Assembly: GCA_010092695.1 (NCBI GenBank)
Contig: JAADJJ010000001.1
Coordinates: 4,278,001 to 4,342,000, forward strand
Origin: Enterobacteriaceae bacterium 4M9
GTDB taxonomy: Bacteria; Pseudomonadota; Gammaproteobacteria; Enterobacterales; Enterobacteriaceae
Direction of reading: 5' to 3'
Length of the DNA: 64,000 nt
In this document: positions 26,184 through 33,950 of the stretch, piece by piece
Layout: each line of letters starts with the position of its first letter
Numbering within the stretch: the stretch's first letter is position 1
The notes under the pieces: model-generated
The model's database searches: none
What the model was told of the DNA's origin: nothing
Seen by the model: only the letters and a program-made list of their open reading frames with translations
Position numbers and translations under genes: made by a program

Positions 26184-27295
26184 GCCTGCTTCTCCTTAAG
26201 TAACTCACTAATACGACGGTAAATAATATCCAGCTGTGGGGCGGTAACGCTGCGCACATCGGCTTCGATAATGCCTTCGTTAGCCTTGTAGCCGCGAAAA
26301 TAAATCGCGTACTCGCCCTGCTTGAGCGCGCCCACCAGGTCACCCGTAGCGATGCCGGTGGTGGCTTCATCAAATTTGATTTCAGCGCGGGCAATATCAC
26401 GGCCCGCAGAGTCCCACACCACGCGAGCACTTACGCCATTGAGGGTGTTGAGGGAGTCGATAAATGGCGTCATTTTGGCCACCATCTCAGCACCGCTCTC
26501 TTTCGCGGCGGTGAGGTAGTGCTCAATAGCGCAGGTCAGGCCAAGAATGCCTTCTTTACCCACTTTCATCGCACGACCAATGCCGTTGGACTGGCGCTTC
26601 ACCCACTCCACATACTGGGTGCGGCCAATCACCAGGCCGCTGGTTGGCCCTTCAATGGCTTTCGCGCCGCTGTAAATCACCAGGTCGGCACCGTCGTGGT
26701 AGTAGCGCTGCAAATCTTCTTCTGCTGCGGCATCGACAATCAGCGGCAGGTTGTGCGCACGCGCCACTTCCGCTGCCTGAGCAACGTTCAGCATGCTTTT
26801 TTGTACGCAGTGGTGAGATTTGATGTAAAGGATGGCGGCTGTACGCGGCGTAATGGCGGCAGCAAGCTGTGCACCAGAGCATTCGTTGGCGTAGCCCGCT
26901 TCAACGATTTTACCGCCGCCGAGCGCTACCATCGTTCCGACCGGTGCGCCAAAGTTAACGTTGTGGCCTTTTGGCAGCACTATCTCGTTGTTCTCAACCG
27001 GCGTGACGTGCAGGTTTTCCAGCAACCACTCGCTGTCTTTGACCAGCACGGCGGCGATGGACTGGGCGATACCAGCCGATGCACAGGACACCACCGTTGC
27101 CCCTTCCACACCCAGCAGCTTCGCGATGTATTCGCCGGTTTTGTTCACCAGGTCTTTCATCTCAAAGTAGTGGTTCATGCCGGTATTAACGGCCTCCACC
27201 ACTTCCGGGCGCGGCGTAGAGACGCCGAGGATGGTCATGCGGCCTGAGGCATTAATGACCTGCTTTAAACGGTATTTCTCATAAATCGAAGACAT
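26180..27295 (-). CDS. dgaE: DgaE-like PLP-dependent amino-sugar-acid ammonia lyase
   Basis: 371 residues, SelA-like PLP enzyme family. Salmonella DgaE converts D-glucosaminate 6-phosphate to 2-keto-3-deoxygluconate 6-phosphate plus ammonia. The PLP lysine is expected at Lys212 (YSGAKAIEGPTSG), with the PLP-nitrogen aspartate at Asp188 (LIVDAAAEED). The substrate must carry a 6-phosphate if the Salmonella chemistry applies, yet no kinase or classical PTS is encoded nearby. It overlaps both neighbours (17 bases and 4 bases), so translation is tightly coupled. Confidence 0.85.
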   Translation of the reverse strand: MSSIYEKYRLKQVINASGRMTILGVSTPRPEVVEAVNTGMNHYFEMKDLVNKTGEYIAKLLGVEGATVVSCASAGIAQSIAAVLVKDSEWLLENLHVTPVENNEIVLPKGHNVNFGAPVGTMVALGGGKIVEAGYANECSGAQLAAAITPRTAAILYIKSHHCVQKSMLNVAQAAEVARAHNLPLIVDAAAEEDLQRYYHDGADLVIYSGAKAIEGPTSGLVIGRTQYVEWVKRQSNGIGRAMKVGKEGILGLTCAIEHYLTAAKESGAEMVAKMTPFIDSLNTLNGVSARVVWDSAGRDIARAEIKFDEATTGIATGDLVGALKQGEYAIYFRGYKANEGIIEADVRSVTAPQLDIIYRRISELLKEKQA

Positions 27296-28412
27296 TTTCG
27301 GCTTTCCCTTGTTCAGTCATGAACCACTTGCCGGCGCGCAGTGCAGCCAGCGGCAGAATCTGCTCTTCTGCCTGCAGCGTGTCGTTCTCAGAATCGGTAA
27401 ACAGCGTGGACTGGCGGCGCAGTGCAAACACCGTCAGGTCAGCGTCAGCGCCAACGGCCAGACGGCCTTTATGACCAAGACGTAAACCTTCGGCAGCATG
27501 AATCGTCACGCAGTCAATCACCTCCGGCAGCGTCATGCCGATGGCGAGGAATTTGGACATCACGGCAGCCAGGCTGTACACCGGCCCGTTGATGCGGTTT
27601 TTGCAGTAGATATCAGAACTGATGGTGTGCGGCAGGATGCCCAACGCAATAGCCTGCTGTGCAACGGCAAAACTGAAACTCGCCGTGCCGTGACCAATAT
27701 CCATACGCACGCCACGCGCCAGCGCCCGGCTGACGGACGCACGCAGCTGCCCGGTCGGGGTCAGGATGCGGTTAGGCTTGCCGTTATAACAGTGAGTAAT
27801 GATATCGCCAGAGGTCAGCAGGTCGGCAATTTCATCAAGATCCGGCGGGTTGTTGCCAATGTGTACCATCAGCGGCAGGTCGTCGTTCTCTTTCTGGATA
27901 AGCTTGGCGCGCTCCAGCGGCTTGATGCCGTTTGCGCCGACCACGCTGCTGCTCATGCGCGCTTTGATGCCGACGATAAAATCCGGATAACGCTTGATGG
28001 CGGCGCTGGCGGCAGCTGTGTCGATATGCGACATATCGGACAGCTCGTTTTGCGCAATCAGCCCAACGCGGGAAATGTTCAGCAGCGCATACACCTCGGT
28101 GGTGGCTTCACGCGTGAGCGCATAGAAGTCATCAATGTCATCCGCGCCGGTGCTGCCTGCATCTACCACGCTCGTCACGCCGGTTGCAATGCCGACGCTG
28201 TCTGGCTCGTCGTGGTAAATCGGGGATTTGGGGTAGCAATGTACGTGAGAGTCAATCCAGCCCGCGCTGACGTAGCCCTTACCTTCAAGGTTCTTTTCCT
28301 CACGCGCCGGGCCGGATACGTCGCCCAGTGCCGCTATCTTACCGTCCTGAATCGCGATATCGATAACGCTGTCATCCGCCAGGCGCGCCCGACGCAGGAT
28401 TAAGTCAAACAT
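27279..28412 (-). CDS. amidohydrolase/deacetylase-family metallohydrolase
   Basis: 377 residues, amidohydrolase superfamily (dihydroorotase/N-acetyl-deacetylase-like). The full binuclear metal set is visible: His56 and His58 (DSHVHC), Lys150 for carbamylation (VGIKAR), His184 (MVHIGN), His207 (THCYNG) and Asp267 (SSDIYC). The family is related to enzymes that remove acyl groups from amino acids or sugars. In this operon a plausible job is deacylation of an N-acyl amino-sugar acid before the DgaE-like step; this is inference. Confidence 0.85.
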   Translation of the reverse strand: MFDLILRRARLADDSVIDIAIQDGKIAALGDVSGPAREEKNLEGKGYVSAGWIDSHVHCYPKSPIYHDEPDSVGIATGVTSVVDAGSTGADDIDDFYALTREATTEVYALLNISRVGLIAQNELSDMSHIDTAAASAAIKRYPDFIVGIKARMSSSVVGANGIKPLERAKLIQKENDDLPLMVHIGNNPPDLDEIADLLTSGDIITHCYNGKPNRILTPTGQLRASVSRALARGVRMDIGHGTASFSFAVAQQAIALGILPHTISSDIYCKNRINGPVYSLAAVMSKFLAIGMTLPEVIDCVTIHAAEGLRLGHKGRLAVGADADLTVFALRRQSTLFTDSENDTLQAEEQILPLAALRAGKWFMTEQGKAENVFDL

Positions 28413-28454
28413 GGGATTCTCCTGATAAACCGGGCGCCGCAGCGCCCGTACAAC

Positions 28455-29096
28455 TTAGAGTGCAACCGGGAAGAAGGCACCAAAGAGCATGGCTCCAAGG
28501 ATTGCGCCGCCGGTGATGGGCTTCTGCCACACGTAGAACAACAGTGCGCCAAGCAGTGAACCCAGGCCGATAGGAATGGATGCGCCCATGGCGCTGAGGA
28601 TGATGAGCGGCCCCAGGAAGCGACCGGAGGCGTTACCGGCTCCCATCATCACATCCGCACCGTAGGTGGTGTTGCCCTGGCCTACCGTGAATTTACGCGC
28701 CAGGATAATCACATAACCGATCGCAAGACCAATCACGAGGCCGGTTATCAGCGAGGCGGTGAAGTTAGCCACCGGGAAAACAAAACCCGCGCCCAACAAC
28801 AGTGCCGGTACGCCCAGCCCTACACCCGTCTGAATCGCACCGCCGATATCGAGAATACCCACCAGCGAGCCTTCAATGATACGGGCAAACAGGAAGCTTG
28901 CGCCAAACGCCGCGACTGCGCCGTAAGCGCCGGTGTCGATACCGGCTTTCAGCATGGCCACAAAGGCCACTTCGTTAAAGGCACCGATGCCGTAGAGGTA
29001 ATACATGTGTGTCCCGGCGAACACGCCGGAGGAAAGCAGGCCAACGAAGATCGGGAACGACCAGTCGGCATACCAGAAACCTTTTTTCTCTTCCAT
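28455..29096 (-). CDS. DUF4310 family membrane protein
   Basis: 213 residues, five or six predicted spans, glycine-rich (DIGGAIQTGVGLGVPALLLG; GAGNASGRFLGPL). Recognised as DUF4310 from its sequence and from its fixed order with DUF4311, DUF4312 and SFCGS. No function is established. It is 11 bases downstream of the DUF4311 gene. Together the two make an 11-12-span pair that could form one permease, comparable in layout to split EIIC/EIID permeases but without recognisable similarity to them. Confidence 0.8.
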   Translation of the reverse strand: MEEKKGFWYADWSFPIFVGLLSSGVFAGTHMYYLYGIGAFNEVAFVAMLKAGIDTGAYGAVAAFGASFLFARIIEGSLVGILDIGGAIQTGVGLGVPALLLGAGFVFPVANFTASLITGLVIGLAIGYVIILARKFTVGQGNTTYGADVMMGAGNASGRFLGPLIILSAMGASIPIGLGSLLGALLFYVWQKPITGGAILGAMLFGAFFPVAL

Positions 29097-29107
29097 TTGT
29101 CTGCTCC

Positions 29108-29887
29108 TTATTTCCCGCTCATCGAGTTATGAATGAGTTCCAGCCAGTTCGGCACGCCGAGGTGGAAGGACTCCAGTAGTTTCATATCGAAGCCACGGAA
29201 GAAGCCGCTCATGACAAACAGAACGATAATCGCCGCCATCATCACTTTGGTAATGCGGTTCCAGCCGCTCTCTTCAACGCCTTTACCAATCAGGATACCC
29301 AGTACCAGACCCGGTACGGCGTTACCCATAATCAGCTGTGCCAGGCCACCGAAGATGGTTGCCCAGAAGCCAGAGCGTTTGCCTGCATCAATTGCCGCCA
29401 GCCAGAAGATAACCGGCATCACGGTGTTAACCAGCAGGTTTGCCGCTGGCACCAGTACCTTCACCGCAGTGACCTGCAGGGATTCCGGTACCGAAGACGC
29501 GGTCATATTCAGGAAGGTGACAACCGCCATACCAATCACGCCACACGCGATCGCCATTTTGCGCGGATCGTGCAGCGTTTCAGCCACGTTGCGGTTTTTG
29601 ATCATCAATGCCGCAGCACCCCAGTGCGGGATAATACGGTGGTCAACGTCCTGCGTGAAAGCACCTGCGGCAACAGAAGATGCCCAGGCGTTGAAGAAGA
29701 AACCTAGTCCAAATGAGAAGTGCGATGCCGGATCGCCTTCACAGGAATTCAGTTCCCCCAGTGTGCGAAATGCCCCCATTCCCTGGGAGGTCGGGGCGTG
29801 GAACATACGTGCCGCCCCCGCGCCTACACCGACGCCAACCAGCCCGCCGATGATGAGCGATTTTATTAATATTATTAAGAACATCAC
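29108..29887 (-). CDS. DUF4311 family membrane protein
   Basis: 259 residues with about six spans and a conserved-looking loop around residues 45-75 (LNSCEGDPASHFSFGLGFFF), followed by His/Asp-rich QDVDHRIIPHWG. The N-terminus MMFLIILIKSLIIGG is itself a span. Recognised as DUF4311; no function known. The polar CEGD and DVDH residues between spans are candidates for substrate or cation binding. It is in the same operon as its usual partners DUF4310 and DUF4312. Confidence 0.8.
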   Translation of the reverse strand: MMFLIILIKSLIIGGLVGVGVGAGAARMFHAPTSQGMGAFRTLGELNSCEGDPASHFSFGLGFFFNAWASSVAAGAFTQDVDHRIIPHWGAAALMIKNRNVAETLHDPRKMAIACGVIGMAVVTFLNMTASSVPESLQVTAVKVLVPAANLLVNTVMPVIFWLAAIDAGKRSGFWATIFGGLAQLIMGNAVPGLVLGILIGKGVEESGWNRITKVMMAAIIVLFVMSGFFRGFDMKLLESFHLGVPNWLELIHNSMSGK

Positions 29888-29910
29888 GCTACCCTTGTGT
29901 TGATGTTTTG

Positions 29911-30207
29911 TTATTGCGCGACAAAATCCACTTTATCAAGATTGACGGAGGTCACCTGTACGGTCACATCCAGCTCAACACTAAAACTCTGCCGCTCCCG
30001 GCGCAGAAAGAAGAATAAAAACGCCTCTTTGCGCACCGCTACTCGCGCCTGAACCACGCTAATATCCTGAGGCTCAATGCGCAGCAGGATCTGGGGTGTG
30101 GATTTCATGACGGTGCCCTGAACATGGTTCAGGGCGTCGGCAAAGGCTTTCGCTTTGGTATCACCTTTGCCGGAGACCCTCACCGTAGAGGTGAATTGCT
30201 CTTTCAT
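29911..30207 (-). CDS. DUF4312 family small protein
   Basis: 98 residues, no signal peptide. N-terminal half TVRVSGKGDTKAKAFADALN looks like a dodecin/ferredoxin-like alpha-beta unit. A short hydrophobic run (EAFLFFFLRRER) lies near residue 65 and a beta-rich C-terminus (VELDVTVQVTSVNL) follows. Recognised as DUF4312 by composition and neighbours. Probably a soluble or membrane-attached component of the DUF4310/4311 complex. The start overlaps the SFCGS gene by 4 bases. Confidence 0.78.
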   Translation of the reverse strand: MKEQFTSTVRVSGKGDTKAKAFADALNHVQGTVMKSTPQILLRIEPQDISVVQARVAVRKEAFLFFFLRRERQSFSVELDVTVQVTSVNLDKVDFVAQ

Positions 30208-30563
30208 GCGTACTTCTTCTTCCAGGCTTCTACCAGGCGCTCGCCCAGTTCTTCTTTATCCATGAAGCCAAAGCCCAGCACGTTGCAACCTTCGTTGATT
30301 GCCGTCACACCTTCTTCTACAGAGCGCATACCGTATTTCGCTTTGTAGCCGTATTTGGTCTGTGCAGTGATGGCACCCGCGCCGCCGCTGCCACAAAAGG
30401 AGATACCGAACGTGGCGTTTTCTGCCTTCATCACGTCGCCAAGCTTCATGTCAGCCGCCACACCCGGTACAACTACCGCACGAGCGCCCGCTTTCTCAGC
30501 ACCTGCTGCGACTTTCTGACCTTTACCCAGACGATCGCCAATCACTACTGTAATCTGTTCCAT
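30204..30563 (-). CDS. SFCGS family glycine-rich protein
   Basis: 119 residues, cytosolic, with the name-giving motif at residues 55-60 (ISFCGSGGAGAITAQTKYG). The motif and the following spacing to EGCNVLGFGFMDKEELGERL resemble the CGTGxG...NVLALG pattern of RpiB/LacA-type phosphopentose isomerases, which suggests a Rossmann-like fold and phosphosugar or phosphate handling; this is inference. Cys57 could be catalytic or phospho-accepting. It lies between the PRD gene and DUF4312 with coupled translation. Confidence 0.8.
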   Translation of the reverse strand: MEQITVVIGDRLGKGQKVAAGAEKAGARAVVVPGVAADMKLGDVMKAENATFGISFCGSGGAGAITAQTKYGYKAKYGMRSVEEGVTAINEGCNVLGFGFMDKEELGERLVEAWKKKYA

Positions 30564-30579
30564 TTATTGCTCCTGAAAT

Positions 30580-30951
30580 TTAAAGATTGTCTTTCGCCAC
30601 TTCGAAATGCACCGACAGCAGCCAGGATTCTTCAACCGGCAGGTTGCCAAACTGGTCAACGACTTTTTTCGCCAGTTCCATCGAGTGTTGCGAGATTTCC
30701 TCAAACAGGCTGAAATCCACCTCTGGCAGCGGCTCGCCGGTCACAGACCGATGGGCCATCGCCCGCACGTGAGAACTCAGCATCTGCTCCTGAACGTCAT
30801 TTGGTGTAATGCCCTGCTCTGCCAGTAGCGCCTTAGTCCAGGCCAGCATCTGCTCGCCAAGCTGCGCGGTCAGCGCTACTTTATCGCCCGTTTCCTCAAT
30901 CATTACCGTTGTGTTTTCCACGCTTAGTACCCTATTAACTGGTGATGACAT
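30580..30951 (-). CDS. stand-alone PRD domain protein
   Basis: 123 residues from ATG at 30951. A GTG at 30921, with a better-placed TAGGG box, would give 113 residues. It is almost only one PRD: MLSSHVRAMAHRS near the start and ESWLLSVHFEVAKD at the end provide the two histidines usual in PTS-phosphorylated PRDs. There is no DNA- or RNA-binding domain. It may sense or accept phosphate from HPr or EIIB, or modulate the regulator at 21910. First gene of the operon. Confidence 0.78.
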   Translation of the reverse strand: MSSPVNRVLSVENTTVMIEETGDKVALTAQLGEQMLAWTKALLAEQGITPNDVQEQMLSSHVRAMAHRSVTGEPLPEVDFSLFEEISQHSMELAKKVVDQFGNLPVEESWLLSVHFEVAKDNL

Positions 30952-31074
30952 AAACCTACTTTTTGTAAGCCCAGGTTTGTAGCGAGTTGTTTTCCGTTTC
31001 AAAGTGGAAATGGTGCGGCGCAGAGTGATCTGCTCCACAAAACACCGTAAAATTGTGATTAATAGCTGGTTTTA

Positions 31075-31090
31075 TGTGATGAGAATCACA
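31075..31090. promoter_or_regulatory. CRP-binding site
   Basis: TGTGA-TGAGAA-TCACA matches the CRP consensus at all ten conserved positions. It lies between the divergent PRD-SFCGS-DUF operon (start 30951) and the LysR gene (start 31200). It predicts catabolite control of the operon and possibly of the regulator. Confidence 0.75.
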
Positions 31091-31199
31091 CGTTATGGCA
31101 CGTTTTTGCCTGCCGGTACGCGATACTCTGGTATCCATTTTTGCGACAGACTTCACTTCATGGCGCAACCATCAGAAAAACGTATTACGTGACGCACTC

Positions 31200-32126
31200 A
31201 TGCCCATCGACAACGACATCACCTTTCGTAAACTCACGGTGTTCACCACGTTTATGGAAAAAGAGAACATTGCCCGTACCGGTGAAGCTTTGGGGTTAAG
31301 CAGTGTCAGCGTGCACCGCGCGCTGCATTCCCTTGAAGATGAAATTCGCTGCCCGCTGTTTACCCATAAAGGTCGTAATCTGGTGGCACTCCCGGCGGCC
31401 CATACGCTACTGAAATACGCAACAGAAGCGATGGATGCTATGGCGCGCGGTATAGAAGAGACCCGGCGTGCCGGGGGGGTTGGCCTTGGGCGACTGCGCA
31501 TCGGTACGCTGTATTCACTTACGCTCGAAACCGTGCCACAGCTGATCATGGGCATGAAGCTCAGGCGCCCGGAGGTGGAACTCGACCTGACGATGGGTTC
31601 AAACCAGGCACTGCTGACCATGCTCGACGACGGTACGCTGGATGCCATTCTGATTTCCATTTCGGAAAGTGAAATCGACCGCAGCCGCCTCGAAGTGCTG
31701 CCGCTGTTTGAAGATGATATTTGCCTGGCGGCCCCCGCCAGCGTTGCCCTGGATAACACCGTACCGGCGGACCTGCGAGATTTCAGCGACCATAAGTTTG
31801 TCTCACTGGCAGAAGGGTTCGCCACCTACGCCGGTTTCCAGGAAGCGTTCCACATCGCCGGTTTTGAGCCGCAGATCGTGATGCGGGTTAATGATATTTT
31901 CTCTATGTTGAGTCTGGTGCAGGCAGGCGTGGGCATGACGCTGATGCCCGGGCGCATGAAAAAAGTCTACGGTAATGACGTGCAATTGCTTAAGTTGGCG
32001 CAGCCCTATCAGATGCGACAGCTCATCGCGATTGTGTTCCCACGTAACCGCGAACATGACCCGAACCTGCTGGCGCTGGCCGCCGAGGGCCGGATGTATG
32101 CCCTGAGGCGTGTTGAAGGAGGGTAA
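31200..32126 (+). CDS. LysR-family transcriptional regulator
   Basis: 308 residues from ATG at 31200; an upstream ATG at 31095 would place the start almost on the CRP site. N-terminal winged helix (TGEALGLSSVSVHRALHSLEDEIRCPLF) and a periplasmic-binding-like effector domain (LRIGTLYSLTLETVPQLI). It is divergent from the DUF4310-type operon, the usual place for its activator. It is also the only LysR gene in the window. The mdc operon 9 kb away lacks its usual mdcR, so a role in malonate control cannot be excluded. The coding region contains a run of seven G. Confidence 0.85.
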   Translation: MPIDNDITFRKLTVFTTFMEKENIARTGEALGLSSVSVHRALHSLEDEIRCPLFTHKGRNLVALPAAHTLLKYATEAMDAMARGIEETRRAGGVGLGRLRIGTLYSLTLETVPQLIMGMKLRRPEVELDLTMGSNQALLTMLDDGTLDAILISISESEIDRSRLEVLPLFEDDICLAAPASVALDNTVPADLRDFSDHKFVSLAEGFATYAGFQEAFHIAGFEPQIVMRVNDIFSMLSLVQAGVGMTLMPGRMKKVYGNDVQLLKLAQPYQMRQLIAIVFPRNREHDPNLLALAAEGRMYALRRVEGG

Positions 32127-32222
32127 ATGTGCGGCAAGGAGAAATTACAACCAAAGCGATGTCAGTATCGCTTCAGCAAGGTTCATTATTGTGTCTTCCG
32201 GTTTACCCAGGAATACTCATTT

Positions 32223-32246
32223 CGCGGATAAGTCCTTTTATCCGCG
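32223..32246. repeat. hairpin in the LysR-phosphoethanolamine transferase gap
   Basis: Perfect stem CGCGGATAA/TTATCCGCG with a 6-base loop and no T-run. The remainder of the 289-base gap 32127-32415 is AT-rich and without a gene. It should contain the promoter of the following gene. Confidence 0.5.
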
Positions 32247-32415
32247 CCACACTCGCTATAAAAGTACATTCCTCGACTCAAAACCCAAAATGAATTTTAG
32301 GACAATCGGAAGTCAATTATTGTACAAACAAAAGAGCTTCGCGTATCTAAGCTATCTTTCTCCTGATATTATCCGCGCCTAAAATATTTTCACTTTTTAA
32401 AAAGGCTTTATTGCT

Positions 32416-33921
32416 ATGTCAGCAAAGGGCAAGCTTTGCATTTATATTTTATCTGTCGTATTTTTGTTTTTTATTTGCCAACTTACGTTAAAAGGAATTG
32501 GTGCTGGTTCCTCTGAGAGAAATGCTTTTTTCTTTACGTGCTTCATTCTTATACTGAGCTATTCGAAAAAAGTATTCTGGTGCATTGCCTTTCCTGTTTT
32601 CCTTATACAAGCCCTGTATATCCCTGTGGGGATGATGTTTAGTTTACCTACATATCAAAGCATTGCCTCCATTCAATCAACAAATTACCAGGAAGCCAAA
32701 GAATTTTTAAGTCAGATAACGTTAATGAGCCTACTCTATTCAGCAGGTGTTATTCTGGCCATGCTTGCATTCAGATATGTATACACTCGCCTGTCATTTA
32801 AAAAATACAGCAACTATGTGATAATAATACCCTTTGCTCTGGCTTCATTTTTTAGCCTGAACAGCGGAATATTTTTTAAAGAAGTTTATAGTTCAATTCG
32901 TGATATCAAAGACGTCTCAATTACGCTTGCCAGCTATACCAATGACTGGCGCAATGTGTCCGTTACTAATGAAAAATATAACACCTATGTACTGATTATT
33001 GGTGAAAGCGTGCGTGCCGATTATCTCAATGCCTATGGCTACCCACCAGAGAACACCCCATTTATGTCTAACAATGGATTAGTAGTCAATGGTCTCATTG
33101 CGGGCGGCAGCAATACCATTGCCTCGTTAAGCAACATGCTCACCAGAAATAACAACGGCACAGGAAACTTCAATAAAAATATTGTGGATTTAGCAAACTC
33201 GGCTGGATTTAAAACATATTGGCTATCAAACCAGGATTCTGCAGATGACATCAGCACCCCAATCTCTGCTATTGCCAGTAAAAGCGATTATCGTGACTTT
33301 ACCAAAAAAGGCGCATTTGTCGCGAAAAATACCAGCGATTTTTTACTTATTGATAAATTCAACAAAGCACTAGCAGACGAAACGCACGAAAGAAAATTTA
33401 TTGTTGTTCACCTTTACGGCTCGCATCCCAGAGCCTGTGCAAGAGTTGAAGACTACCCAGTCTATTTCACATCCCACAACAGCGAACTGTCATACGTTGA
33501 TTGTTATGTTAACTCCATCAAGAAAACCGATGAGATTATCGAAACGCTTCATTCTGCGCTGAATAAACAATATCAGGATGCAAACCTGAACTATACCCTC
33601 ACTTACTTCGCCGATCACGGCCTCATGCATGGGAAGTTCAAAAAAGAAATCAGATTCCTGCACGGATACAGTATGAACAGCTTCAGCGTTCCGCTATTCA
33701 CAATCTCGTCAGATGCACATGAAAGCCGCAAATGTGATGCAGCAAAATCCGGTCTAAATTTTATTGACGGGCTGGCTTCCTGGATGGGCATTCATGAAGA
33801 AAGCCTCGACAGTGAATTTCGGTTGTTCGATTGCAAAGACGATCCTGACGCGGCATCCTGGCTTAAGCATTTGCAGCCCGCTTTTGTCGAAGATTCCGGA
33901 GCTATTGATATTTCCAGGTAA
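32416..33921 (+). CDS. phosphoethanolamine transferase (EptA/OpgE/CptA superfamily)
   Basis: 501 residues. Four or five membrane spans in the first 150 residues are followed by a periplasmic sulfatase-fold domain. Metal and nucleophile sites are visible: Glu197 (LIIGESVRADYLNAYGY), Thr234 as nucleophile (GGSNTIASLSNM) and the FADHGLMHG histidines. Such enzymes move phosphoethanolamine from phosphatidylethanolamine to lipid A, core sugars or osmoregulated glucans; the acceptor here is not clear. The gene is much richer in AT and in Asn/Ile/Lys codons than its neighbours, a sign of transfer. Confidence 0.87.
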   Translation: MSAKGKLCIYILSVVFLFFICQLTLKGIGAGSSERNAFFFTCFILILSYSKKVFWCIAFPVFLIQALYIPVGMMFSLPTYQSIASIQSTNYQEAKEFLSQITLMSLLYSAGVILAMLAFRYVYTRLSFKKYSNYVIIIPFALASFFSLNSGIFFKEVYSSIRDIKDVSITLASYTNDWRNVSVTNEKYNTYVLIIGESVRADYLNAYGYPPENTPFMSNNGLVVNGLIAGGSNTIASLSNMLTRNNNGTGNFNKNIVDLANSAGFKTYWLSNQDSADDISTPISAIASKSDYRDFTKKGAFVAKNTSDFLLIDKFNKALADETHERKFIVVHLYGSHPRACARVEDYPVYFTSHNSELSYVDCYVNSIKKTDEIIETLHSALNKQYQDANLNYTLTYFADHGLMHGKFKKEIRFLHGYSMNSFSVPLFTISSDAHESRKCDAAKSGLNFIDGLASWMGIHEESLDSEFRLFDCKDDPDAASWLKHLQPAFVEDSGAIDISR

Positions 33922-33950
33922 TGCACGTAAGCAGGGAATAAACTGACCGT

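Noticed and set aside
25443..27295. Calling the operon a plain D-glucosaminate (dga) operon
   Set aside because: The PTS genes dgaABCD and the sigma-54 regulator dgaR are absent, and an amidohydrolase plus the DUF module are added. The substrate may therefore differ.
26519..28403. Long plus-strand frames of 242 and 301 codons
   Set aside because: They lie antisense to the DgaE-like and amidohydrolase genes, which have full active sites. The translated products are Arg/His-rich, as expected for shadow frames in GC-rich DNA.
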